A DNA stretch of 64,000 bases, from the NCBI GenBank assembly GCA_000827325.1, contig KN832905.1, forward strand, positions 58,242 through 122,241, read 5' to 3'. The stretch's first letter is position 1; the number at the start of each line of letters is the position of its first letter. Positions 31,224 through 42,119 of this stretch are shown in pieces. Made by a program: the position numbers and the translations under genes. The stretch comes from Oidiodendron maius Zn (Eukaryota; Ascomycota; Leotiomycetes; Myxotrichaceae). The notes under the pieces are model-generated. The model was not told the origin of the DNA and did not search any database. It was given only the letters and a program-made list of their open reading frames with translations.

Positions 31224-33354
31224 GTTTGTGGATCTAGGATAAGCCGTGGGAAAGAGGATCGGTAACTGCGTGGACCAAGGATTAATGTATGATTTAGGGC
31301 TATTGAGACTTTTACCATAGAAGTTGGAAATTTTATAGGGATATATCGGTTGAAAGTCACTCCGACTTGATGCGGATGACAAGCGTCGACCGGGTCAATT
31401 ATATTTCCTCGTAGCAACGGCTGGTAGTTTGCGCTCGGAGTAATCACATCCCAAGCACTTGGCCACGGCTGGGCGACTAAGACAAAAGCCCGCTAAGGAA
31501 CATAATACCACAAGTTAAAAATAATTCCATTCACAGGCGGTGCTCGTCAGCCGCCTTTCAATGCTGCATGGCTTCGGGCCTCACGAGTAAAATTTCCGCC
31601 TCCTCAGGATCGCTGCAGGGGCTCGATGCTGTCGAGGCTTCTTACACAGATGAGGCGGGAAGGATATATGGGTATATATTCAAGAGAGAAGACATCCTGA
31701 GGTGTCGCTTCGAAGTAGATACGAGCACGCGTTCCACTGCGCTTCTTAGGTCAGTCAACCTTATTATCACAGCATATGCGCCAATACCTAACCGCATACC
31801 CCCACTTCACGTGCCTGCATTTACCTTCCGTTCTCACATCAGTACTGATTGTAATAGCTCCACATACAATATATTTTTCACTTATCTCGGTCCTTCTCTT
31901 TCCTCGTTCGTAGATAAGTTTTCCTATCATCGACGTAGCCATACTTCGTCCCTCCATGGTCGCAAAAGTCTGCGCTTGGCTGGGGTAAATGTGCTTCTCT
32001 GAGCGGGAGCATCAACACTACCGTTTGAGATTGATATCAGCAGAGTCTAACATTTCCTCAATTTGTCAGGTCTGAGAGATACTTTTCTCTCCCTACTGCA
32101 CGTCTTGCGGCCTTGATGCCATTATGAGAGATTGACTGTACTGCTGACGCGGTTCTAAGATAATGCCACGCCGCAACTACCCGTGCTTGATACCTGGGAG
32201 AGAAGGTGCCGGCCCATGGAGTGGTCCAGTCATTCGAGAAGGAATGCCAAGCTGTGGTTGGAGAAGGAAGGTGTAGGGGCAATACTACGTAATGTAATGC
32301 CCAATTATCTGGCCTTGGTATCGGTAGATAAATCCGCGTGGTAGAGCAATGCTTTATCCGCATTAGGCAGGAGAGTTGCCTTTCTCGATCATATGCAAAA
32401 TGTTCGGTATACGGCGTCGTGATAGAGAGATTGTAACGACGACTTTTAAGTGAAGCCATCATTTATCTCTTTGAGCCCATCTCTGTACCCATCTGGCGCA
32501 GTACTTTCATGCGTCTTCGTGACGAGCACAGCTGCCGATTTCAACAGCAGCATCGTCGCTGTGGAAGCAGTCTCCACTTATCATCCGTTTACTTACCTTA
32601 GCACCGGGGCATTTATGTTTTGCAGCTGAGGCCATGGTATCGTTTGACATAAGCTGAGCACTGGCCCTGCAGTACTTCGGATCAGGATGTGCCTCACTCA
32701 GCTTTTGCCACCCAGCACAGCATATGAGTATATATTATTTTCGCGTACTTTTCGGTATTGTTCACCAATATAGTACACCGGGATATTTATATCGTCTGTC
32801 TGTTGTCCCCAGTGAGACCGGACGAATTATAATCTCTGCTACATTGGATCTAAAGATACTTGGCAGAGTTCAGCTCCTTCAGCATGCACACGCTGTTATC
32901 GGGAGGCTCCGTTCTGACGTAAGTTGTAGTCGTCCGAAAGGAAGCCAATCGGTATTAGATGATAATATCTTCACCTTCCATTTCCTCTCTTGTAGAGTGT
33001 ATACCAAGATGTATTTTCAGGATTCTTTGCCTACCTTCCTTAAACAAACTCCTTATCTATTTCCCGATTTACAATCTTCAAGGAATCCTTCCCTTCCATC
33101 CCTATCGTGCATAAGAGGATGCAACGTACGGTAGCCTCACCAATCACGTCACATATCTCCAGTGCATGATTGTAAAGGTTATTTTTTGTAGAGCAAGAAA
33201 TTCTGACTTCGTAAGTTCGCACTATCGAGATGGATGGGACATTTTCATTCTATATATTACCATATCATCCCATCTATTTACCCACTTCTTGACTACAGAA
33301 GTTTTCAAATTCCAAAAATTTCCTAGTGGGTTTATCTGACTCCAATTAGAAACT
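31224..33354. other. Intergenic, no supported gene
   Basis: About 2.1 kb with several open frames that overlap on both strands (31568-32002 +, 32058-32462 -, 32724-33134 +). None shows a motif, a signal peptide or splice-consistent extension. The first ~60 codons after 31568 look mildly protein-like (LQGLDAVEASYTDEAGRIYG) but lead nowhere. Confidence 0.4.
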
Positions 33355-34911
33355 ATGGATTTGAACGATACCATGACGGACCCGGAGCGGCAAGCGGGGA
33401 TAAATACAATTAGCAGTTCAAGTAGCAACAGTAGCTTGCAAGATCTGAAGGAAAAGAAAGTTGTCATTGCCAACACATTAAACCTATCAAGCCCTCCTTC
33501 GATGACTCCTTCAGACGACAGCAAGCCCTCCGTTATCAAAGATCTTACTTTACCCGAGCAACGTGGAATAAATGATGCATCTAGACAGTTAAGACGTACG
33601 ACCCGTCCTTCGCCAAGTTGGGAATCCATGCTGACTCGTGTTATAGATGTATTTTTCAGTGTCTACCGCAAAATGTTTGCGGTGATCTTCGTAGTCAATT
33701 TGACCATCTTCATTATTTTGGTAGCTAAATCTAAGGGCTATCCAACCCTTTCTAATGTGAAGGATGCAACCTCAGCCAATATCCTCGCATCTGTTATGAT
33801 GCGGCAGGAAAATGTGGTCAATTTTATTTTCGAGATTGCCACCCTTGTTCCGATATCAACGCCCTTTTTCATCCGTCGCAGACTCGCAAAGGTATATCAC
33901 TACGGTGGAGTTCATTCCGGTTGCGGTGTTGCTGCTGTAGTCTGGTTCATACTCTATACAGTCCTCACAACTCGAAACTTCGTTCAAAGTTCCGCTGGCG
34001 GCCTCCCTATTGCAAATGTTGTGACCTGCTATATCCTCGTCACGATGTACCTCTTCATTATTATAGGGGCTCACCCATCCTTTAGGAGGCGCTTCCATGA
34101 TTACTTTGAAGTGGTGCATCGCTTCGCGGGCTGGACCTCTTTCGTCATCCTTTGGACTCAGACCTTCATCCTAGGCGTGGAGAGCTCGAGAAGTGAGGAA
34201 AAGAACCTAGGGCTGGTCCTTGTTCAAAATCCTGGCTTCTGGTTTCTCCTCATCTCGACTTCCTTCATTAGTCTCTCTTGGGGCCGCCTTCGACTGCGTG
34301 ATGTTCGTGTTGAAGTCCTATCCAGTCACGCAACTAGATTACATTTCACATATAAAGACATGAAACCATACTATGGCCTCAAAGTCTCAGAGCGCCCTCT
34401 CTTCGAATGGCATGCCTTCGCTACTATACCCGAGCCAGATGGTAAAGGCTTCTCATTCGTGGTGTCCAATGCTGGCGATTGGACCAACAAGATTATCAAC
34501 TCCCCCCCGACTAAATTATATACTCGTGGCTATCCTGTCCACGGGCCTCTCTATGGTGCACGGTTATTCCGAGGAGTTGTCCTTGTTGCCACTGGTTCAG
34601 GTATTGGGCCTTGTATGTCCCTCCTCGTCGACAACAAGATCCCTCGTCGAATTCTGTGGTCGACGCGAAATCCTGAAACTACGTACGGACCTGGAATTAT
34701 TGATACTGTATTGAAAGCAGATCCCAAGGCTGTGATATGGAATACGACTGAGAAAGGATATCCTGATATTGTGATGGAGACGTACAAGTTGTACGTTGAG
34801 TCTGGTGCCGAAGCAGTATATATTATTAGTAATCCAAAGGTAACGAGAAAAGTTGTCTTTGGAATGGAGTCTCGTGGAATAGCAGCGTATGGGCCTATTT
34901 TTGATTCATAA
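33355..34911 (+). CDS. TmpA-like transmembrane flavoprotein
   Basis: Intronless, 518 residues. A Ser-rich cytosolic N-terminus of ~100 residues is followed by about six membrane segments (KMFAVIFVVNLTIFIILVAK; VVWFILYTVLTTRNF; VVTCYILVTMYLFIIIGAHP; AGWTSFVILWTQTFILG; GFWFLLISTSFISLSWG). The C-terminal half is a ferredoxin-reductase-like module with FEWHAFATIPEPDGKGFSF, VSNAGDWTNKII and the nucleotide-binding VVLVATGSGIGPCMSLL. This is the arrangement of Aspergillus nidulans TmpA and the C-terminal membrane part of CPS1/NPS-like adenylate-forming enzymes. TmpA is reported to act in a redox-linked signal that starts conidiation; that this protein does the same is inference. No adenylation domain is attached. 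Confidence 0.8.
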   Translation: MDLNDTMTDPERQAGINTISSSSSNSSLQDLKEKKVVIANTLNLSSPPSMTPSDDSKPSVIKDLTLPEQRGINDASRQLRRTTRPSPSWESMLTRVIDVFFSVYRKMFAVIFVVNLTIFIILVAKSKGYPTLSNVKDATSANILASVMMRQENVVNFIFEIATLVPISTPFFIRRRLAKVYHYGGVHSGCGVAAVVWFILYTVLTTRNFVQSSAGGLPIANVVTCYILVTMYLFIIIGAHPSFRRRFHDYFEVVHRFAGWTSFVILWTQTFILGVESSRSEEKNLGLVLVQNPGFWFLLISTSFISLSWGRLRLRDVRVEVLSSHATRLHFTYKDMKPYYGLKVSERPLFEWHAFATIPEPDGKGFSFVVSNAGDWTNKIINSPPTKLYTRGYPVHGPLYGARLFRGVVLVATGSGIGPCMSLLVDNKIPRRILWSTRNPETTYGPGIIDTVLKADPKAVIWNTTEKGYPDIVMETYKLYVESGAEAVYIISNPKVTRKVVFGMESRGIAAYGPIFDS

Positions 34912-35313
34912 AGTCGTTGGAGATTTCCAGTTATATGCGTTCGATAGATGAGGATTGACATACTTTTTAAAGGCTCAGCAGCATTTACAAGCTTCATGCA
35001 GATTATTTCGGTTACGGCTTGACTTCAATTACGACGAGACGATATATAGATTTAAAACAACGATAGAATGCTCAGTTGGGAATTCACATATCCAGTATGT
35101 CTTGAGGCGCAACTCTGCTAAGTAAAATACTCTTTCATGGGCTCAAACGACCCAGCTCTAACATGTCTTCATTGGAATGTATGAAATTTGGTACTGTGAG
35201 GCATGGCATCAAAATACTTGGAATTATTGAAATTACTGTGTAGATTGAGTAAGGAATGTTCCAAACTCTCTAATATTTGATGGGAGGCTATGAGAGTATA
35301 TGAAGCTCTTGAA
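34912..35313. other. Convergent 3' intergenic region
   Basis: AT-rich spacer between the tail-to-tail TmpA-like gene and the NmrA-like pseudogene. Nothing recognisable. Confidence 0.45.
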
Positions 35314-36257
35314 TTACTGGGCGATGATCGATGACCAGTCCTCGTTCTTTATGAACTCTTCAAGAGTGGTCATAGGGCATTCTATGCCGGCCTAATCACT
35401 CTGTCAATAAAATTTCACCTGCGGGAGTAAGTCTCTTACCGCCTTAATATCATTCGCCTTTAAGAGTGTTTTATCACCTCCGTCATACTCCGGCTCCGAA
35501 GAGTAAGAAAACATATCTGCTGTTTCTTGGCCGAGAGCTTCATCTCCAACGAGTGCAATGAACTGTTCTACAGTAATTTGTTTGTACGCCGCAGGTATTC
35601 CGGTAACAGTACTCCACATTCTTGTATACTCACTCCAACTACACTCTGTTCCTGCCGCCATATAAGCAATCCCGGGAGGCGTCTTAGAAACAACGTAAAC
35701 GAAATTGCTCATGTCTGTATTGACAGCGAAATGTGGAACCATCACATCTAGAGAAGTCGTGAAACTCATTTGAAACGATCAATCAGATTGCTGCTAGCCG
35801 TCAATGTTTTAATCAATGTGTAGGACCATTAGGAATTCTACCTTGTCCAGGTATGCGCGTGGCAGGGTATGGTAACTTGATGTGAAGTATCCGGTCTGAA
35901 CGTATGAAATCTTTTTGGCTAGATTCGGATATTTCTCGCTAACATACCCAGGAAAGACATCCGCTTTATATCTAGATCTAGAGCTTTATTACGGCAGTTT
36001 GGCCGGAAGAACGGCTCCCAGTAGTTTGTGCCGATGAAAATGATGTTCGCACCTGCAAATGCTGAGATCAAAGTTTGTACATCGTCGAGGTCGCCGGCCA
36101 CAACGTCTATGCCTTGAGCCGCAAGCTTTAGTGCTGCTACGGAAGAGGGATTCCGGGTTATTCCCCGCACACAGTAATTTGAATCTTGGAGGAATTGTTG
36201 AGCCACCGAGCCACCCTGGTTCCCAGTCACTTCAATGACACAGATAAGCTTCGTCAT
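35314..36257 (-). pseudogene. NmrA-like gene with an internal deletion and frameshift
   Basis: The 5' part reads KLICVIEVTGNQGGSVAQQF, a near-normal NmrA start (the usual GATGNQGGSV is changed to EVTGNQGGSV), and runs through GTNYWEPFFRP. The expected next ~50 residues, including the usual IASTLSHA and YHFDAK segments, are absent. The text jumps to SEKYPNLAKKISYVQTGYF in a different frame (~35940), then via a probable intron to VMVPHFAVNTDMSNFVYVV and PPGIAYMAAGTECSWSEYTRM, and via a second intron (GTAAGA...GATTAG) to ECPMTTLEEFIKNEDWSSI, the standard C-terminus, stop at 35316-35314. The gene is thus recognisable end to end but its middle is lost; I call it a pseudogene, allowing that an unusual splice is not excluded. 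Confidence 0.65.
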
Positions 36258-36527
36258 CTCAAGCAGTATTCTGAATTCCAGTATAGACAGAGAGTATCGC
36301 CCGTAATGTAAGAGATATCACTGTAATTATAAAAGGAGGGAGAGTGGGGGTGCATATTGAAGCAAGAAATATTAGTCAAATGGCCTATAACAAGTTAGCC
36401 TGGCGAGATAGACGAAATGGGTGTCGATATAACCCCTCTCTCGTTATTGGGACCAAGTGAACTCACTAGTAAGCAATCTGAGAATCTTATTCTACGCGTT
36501 CCGAATTATAATACACAGAGTTCCAGA

Positions 36528-37895
36528 TTAATTGAGATCTGCAATTTCCAGTACTGTCCTCTCCGGCTTGTGAATCCTGACAAGCCATAAGAACCAATCT
36601 TCAATTACCAATAGGTTCAATAGCAAATCGTTAGCCCACCAAGCTGCTCCACACACTATAGCCCCTATAACAGCATCCAATATGAAGTGATTGGCTGTTG
36701 CAATAATAGCGGTCAAGATAAGACTGGGATAAAGTATTCCTAGAATGATGCTGAACATTCGCTTTCTTGATAGAGACGAGGTCTTCAACGAATTTGGTTG
36801 TTGTGGAGTATTTGAATGCGGAGGACACCTTTTGCTGCTAGATGATTGAAATGGATCGAGAGGAATTGTAGCCAAAGTAAGTCCAATTAAAAAGGCATAT
36901 CCGAAGTGAAGAGAGGGCATCGCAGCAAGCTTGTTAGTGAAACGATTGTCTGTCCAAACTGAAGCCGCATCTCCAGTGTGCACTGTATCCACAAACCTAA
37001 AGTATTTTAGATCATGAATTATTGTTTATCATTAGAGACATACCCGTAGCTTCTTGCAAGTTCACCAATTTTGCCTTGAGAAGTATCTGCGGATAAGAGG
37101 CGGGGAGGCATGCACGGCCAAGTAGTGAAAACTAAGAAGGCGAGCAAATTGGACAGAGCCATTGCTCTTCGTCGAGACTCATACAGGCTGGGGGTGACTA
37201 CTGATTTCTCCATTTCTTTACAACTCCGTGTACTCGTATAATAAAACAACCAAATGAGAAATGCGATTGAGCCTGGGATATGGATAAATGAGTAAGTTCT
37301 GTTGAGCCAGGTCATTATGAATTGGTTCTTGATAAAGAAATGCTGAATTGGCAGCTCGTAGAACATATGTATCCTCTCTTCGGCAGCAATGACCTGCAGC
37401 GCATGCTCTTGAGCAGTATGTGTAGCACCTTCGACAATCCACACCGCAGTGATGGCTCTGCCTAGCTGGTATATCTGGAGCTGTTATTAAAATGGCTTAG
37501 AATGAAACGAATGGGCTTACCCAATAGATTAGAGCCCAGTACCAACACTCAACCAAAAATGGAAACCTTTGGAGTAGGCGGCTCAAGAAATAGCCCTTAA
37601 ATCTTCGAGTATTTGGCGTAGTAACTTCCTTTCTAATACCCCAGATTTTGAGTGACCTTCTCCGCCATTCTGGTTCCCGAGTTATTAACATAGATGGAGA
37701 TGTTACCCGAGATTCAACATCCTCATGGTCATTTAAGTCTCCGGACCTCTCCACTTTTCGAGGCTCTTTAGGAACCTTCCTATTGTCTCTAGACCATTTA
37801 ATCCTACCAGGCTCAAAATCGCGGTTTATCCATGTCCCACTAAGAAGCAAAGCTATTACCACAAATGGTTCTGCAATAGCGCCTATCCCACCCAT
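36528..37895 (-). CDS. PAP2-superfamily integral membrane protein
   Basis: Three exons: 37895-37521, 37480-37044 and 36996-36528, with introns of 40 and 47 nt. I chose the ATG at 37895, which gives MGGIGAIAEPFVVIALLLSG, over one 21 codons upstream because it places a membrane helix at the start as in relatives. After a long charged loop the protein has several helices, with ITAVWIVEGATHTAQEHALQ and RIHMFYELPIQHFFIK between them. The third exon holds the PAP2-type phosphatase motifs AAMPSLHFGYAF and TANHFILDAVIG (the SxxxH... and H-x-x-x-D signatures of PF14378, as in inositol phosphorylceramide synthase Aur1 and related proteins). Role: probably a phosphatidic-acid phosphatase-type or lipid transferase in an internal membrane; substrate unknown. 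Confidence 0.8.
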
Positions 37896-38188
37896 GTTAC
37901 TCTGTAATACCAAGTGAGATGTCACAAGAATGTCACCATTACAAAGGAAGTGCCTCATCGGATTATATTTGCCTTATACTACGGATCCCTCGGCCTTCAT
38001 CGTATTGACTTGATGACGTATGAACACACCCCGAGACTTCCGGTTGGACGGAACTTCAGCTCCGGCAACTAAATAATATATGAGCCTATGATATCTTGTT
38101 TTTCCTTATAAGCGCCAAATAGACAGATCAAACTTGCCTATAGGTCCGGTTATTCCATAACTCCTACTTTAGATGCTATAAAAAAGGC

Positions 38189-38615
38189 GACGGAAAGCCT
38201 TCGTGATTTAGCGAAATACATCAAAACACCCTTAATTTCCCCCCCTTAAGTTTAAAACTCTTTCTATATAAACTATCCTTTAAAATTTAAGAGGTAAATA
38301 ATCTTTATATCTTATTTATATAAAATTCAGTAAAAGTAGATATCTGTTTTTAATAATTTGTGTTTCAAATATAGAATAAATAATGTACGATTTCATTATA
38401 CAATTCTGCTTTTTACCTCCTCTCTAAATACAACGTACTAGAAAATAGTAATAATAGACAATAACTATGCTTTAAATCTACTAAACTATAGATTATGATC
38501 GAATTAAAAGGTTTAATATAATAAGTTATATATTTATATCATATATATACTTGAATTTTAAAGTGTGTAAAGTTGGGTTTAGTGTATTTTCGCTAAATCA
38601 CGAAGACTCTCCGTC
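38189..38615. mobile_element. MITE-like element with ~43-bp terminal inverted repeats
   Basis: The left end (from GACGGAAAGCC at 38189) and the reverse complement of the right end (GACGGAGAGTC at 38615) share TTCGTGATTTAGCGAAA and more, about 38 of 43 positions. The interior is AT-rich and non-coding, ~340 bp. Size, inverted ends and lack of coding capacity fit a miniature inverted-repeat transposable element. A clear target duplication is not visible. Confidence 0.7.
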
Positions 38616-39789
38616 TAGTATTGTAAGATCGTATTTGTTTTTGATATCTGCTCCATTCCCACTTAGAATTTTGATCCAGGGGACATTAGAAATGCTCCAA
38701 GCAGGACTTTCGCACAATTCTCGACCCGCACACTGTTTCTAGCTGCTAAAACCCTGATTAGAACCCTGATAACAACACTAGCTACGCTGCCTTCCGGGAT
38801 TTCAAGGATCAACAGGATCAAACTCTTTGGCCGAAGCTACGAGGACGCCCTCGGATCATCGGGCATAATCCCATCAACAAGTAAGTGATTCAAACCACGC
38901 TCGTCTATTTGCGTTCTACTCTTGGCTGGAATGCGCTATTCGAGCCATCGATACACGGCACATGCTATTTCTTGACGGCAACTCCTTGCCATGGAATGGA
39001 AGGGCCTCCAGAGCCTGCTGCCCAACTCAGCGCACTCTATTCACGATTAAAGAAAGATGGGCTTTCCACGGGAGTCTGTCTAAAGGCCGCAGGGACAACG
39101 GTATAAGTTATGGAGACAATTCCGGCGAGTTGTTCCGACACAGAAATAACATCCCGCCTGGAATGGAGAATTCGGTCCAGCCTACACGAGTCCACAATGG
39201 GTGCCTGATAATGCTGGAATTAATCGAGCACTATAATTTGCTTGCAAAACAAATGCGCAGCTACGAATCTGACTAGATCCCCGCCAGGTCGATATGGCTG
39301 TTCAAGATATCGGTTTTCGGGGTATGATATACAGAGCGACAGATTCCCTCGGAAAAAGCTGGTCAATCCCCTGGACGAGATTAAAATTAAGCTTGGGCTG
39401 GATAGTTGCTCTGTGAAAATCTCTATAGAGTTGGGCCGGCCATTAATCCCAATTGTATATATTATCAGTCGTAAGATTATACTTTTCAATGAATAGTCTC
39501 CAAATGGTGGCGGTGGTTACAACTTCCGAAGTAGTCTCTTGCTAAGCGGTCTAAGAAAGGAAGCTAGAGCCACCATTATCCGATTGTGGCTTTCCTGAGG
39601 TGGGTAAAATTCCCAACCCTAATCTGTGATGCTTGGGGAATTTCAAGCGACTCGGCTTACTCATACTACTGGTTATATTGTGCTTTGATATTTGTTGATC
39701 GGAAAGATATTCCTTAGGACAGGAATGTTTCACCACCATTCATAGGATCCCACGGTGCGTCACCGAAGAAGAATAAAACTCCCCCAAAA
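38616..39789. other. Intergenic with possible decayed coding sequence
   Basis: No intact gene. A stretch at ~38789-38880 (+) (AFRDFKDQQDQTLWPKLRGR) ends at a GTAAGT-like donor, and ~39110-39275 (+) (HRNNIPPGMENSVQPTRV; NGCLIMLELIEHYNL) looks coding in composition. I could not join them into a gene or name a family; they may be remnants. Confidence 0.3.
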
Positions 39790-41338
39790 ATGAAGCCGAG
39801 GGTAGCCCTGCGGGAGTTCGATCATAAAACACGAGTGTTTATAGTCTCCGATATTTCCAACGAGCCTGATGATGCCGAGTCGCTGGTGAGGTACTTGCTG
39901 TATGCTAATGAATTTGACACGAGAGGGCTGGTAGCATGTACCTCCACATGGATGAAACGTGTAGTGCATCCTGAGGACATGGAGAAGATAGTGCGGGCAT
40001 ATGCTAAAGTGGTCGAGAATCTCAATTCTCATGTTAGTCCAAAGAATCCATATCCATCTGCGCAAGAAATACTACAGCTCATCAAGGCAGGGCCATCTGT
40101 GAGTTTCATGCATTATCTTCATATGAGCCTTAAATTGACAGCGTATTTGAAAGGTATATGGCAAAGAAGCCTTAGAGTCGGGAGTAGCTCTCAGCGACGG
40201 TGCCAAGCTACTCATTGAGAGACTAGACGAGTCGGACATGTCGCTATGGGTTCTCTGCTGGGGCGGGACCAATGTCATTGCCCAGGCCCTCCAACATGTA
40301 CATCTGTCCCGATCGGCGGCCGAATGCGCAAAATTCCGTTCGAAAATCAGAATATATGCAATCTCCGATCAGGATGACACGGGCATGTGGATCCGTGTCA
40401 CACATCCTGACATCTTCTACATATGTAGCGTTCACGCCTGGAACCAATACGGACTGGCAGCCTGGACGGGCATATCTGGCGACAAGTATTATGGCTTTGA
40501 TAAAGGGGGACCTGACATCACGAAAGTCACCAAAGATTGGATTGCGCAAAACATCCAAGTCGGGCCACTGGGTAGTGCGTACCCAGATTACATGTTTATT
40601 CCCGAAGGTGACACGCCAACGTTCCTCTACTTGGTACCAAACGGATTAGGGTCACCCGAGAACCCGAGCTGGGGCTCCTGGGGAGGTCGATACGGAGCCA
40701 CTGATCCTGGCCAAGCTGGCAAGCATTATTCGGACCTGGTGGATTATGTGACGGGCGAGGATGGACGGCAACATATTAGTAACCAGGCAACGATCTGGAG
40801 ATGGAGGGACGCATTCCAGAACGACTTTGCCGCAAGAATGCAGTGGACATTAACGTCAGATTTCTCTAAAGCTAATCACCATCCTGTAGCTATCGTGAAT
40901 GGACATTCGGTTCCAGGGGAAGCCTTGTATATCAATGCAGAAGCCGGCTCTGAGATCATACTTGATGCTTCTGACTCCTATGATCCAGATGATGGAGACA
41001 CCTTATCATTTCGTTGGTTCCACTACAAGGAGGTTACTGCTACTCAGTGGTCAGTCCATTTAGAGGTAGCAGATATGGAGATCAAGCCGGTTGATACAGA
41101 AAACAAGATCGTCAAATGTGTCTTACCTCCACCTGAGAAATGTGCTGTGGATCTTTTCACACGACGGCCCCTGAAGCTAGGCCAGGTGATGCATCTCATC
41201 TTGGAACTTAAGGACGGAGGGAATGGAACAGAGCACAGGTTATCTACATATAAGAGAGTCGTTGTTCAAATTACCAATTGTGAGCTTCGAGGAGGGGGTA
41301 GACAGTCCGTGGAGAATATTGCTAGCGTTACATGGTAA
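39790..41338 (+). CDS. Sde182/DUF1593 nucleoside-hydrolase-like protein
   Basis: Two exons, 39790-40098 and 40154-41338 (55-nt intron, GTGAGT donor), join in frame to 497 residues. The N-terminus RVFIVSDISNEPDDAESLVR followed by YLLYANEFDTRGLVA is the conserved opening of DUF1593/Sde182 proteins (PF07632), whose fold is that of nucleoside hydrolases; SLWVLCWGGTNVIAQAL and SKIRIYAISDQDDTG are two further family blocks, and the GSWGGRYG segment is typical. Residues ~370 onward form a separate Ig-like C-terminal domain (EIILDASDSYDPDDGDTLSF). Family members are annotated as cellulose-binding or glycan-related, mostly secreted. This one has no visible signal peptide, so either the start lies further upstream behind an intron or the protein is intracellular. 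Confidence 0.85.
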
Positions 41339-42119
41339 TCTGGTCTTGGATTTTATTGCATATGAGTCCGGATAGACGACTTTGATGGTCCTTCTAGTCG
41401 GCGCATTTATTCTGCACCGACCAGATGCTCCCGCTAATGCCTTTCCGCTCTCTGTACTGCCAGTCATCGACCCATGTGTTATAACTGTTTGCTTCGAGGT
41501 CGCACCACCCCATCACCACCAGCCTCATCGCAACTACTTCACTTAATTGGGTTAAGAGTGCCCTAGGCATATAATTACGGAGATGGTATAGTCCCAAACT
41601 GGTGTTATCAGGTATTAATATATCCAACCCTGTATAAGCTTTTAAAATGTCTCAAGAGCGACCTGAAGCTGTTTGCTATGCTAGTACAAACTAGGCAGCA
41701 GTTCATACCTCACGTCCTTTTAATGCTCTTAATGATACTAATAGTTGATATGAATCCAATCTTACTCTTTTGTAGCGGCTAGAATTGATGCTGATGACAA
41801 TGCCTTCCCTTTAGCCTGGGCTTTCCTTCCTCGGGAGAACGACATCCAGAAGAGTTGAGTATGTGAGCACGTAGGTTGGATATTTCAAAGAGCTCTATTG
41901 TGTACTATTGTACTATCCTAAGAGCAATTTAAAAATCAATTTTAGGGTCGTTGGATCAGAATCAGTGAAATTGATATTCGAAATAGATGAATAGAAATCC
42001 CCACCAAATCTTTGCGAGGTCCCCTCCATCCCACTGATTTCCGTGCATTCCCTTGCTAAATACCGATTAATCTAACTACCAGAATGCAGGATATATTGAT
42101 TCTGATCCTTGGGAGCTTA
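41339..42119. other. Convergent 3' intergenic region
   Basis: Spacer between the Sde182-like gene and the sugar transporter, which end towards each other. No gene or repeat recognised. Confidence 0.45.

Noticed and set aside
31568-32002. 144-codon plus-strand frame
   Set aside because: First part mildly protein-like, but the rest is not, and no family or splice structure could be assigned.
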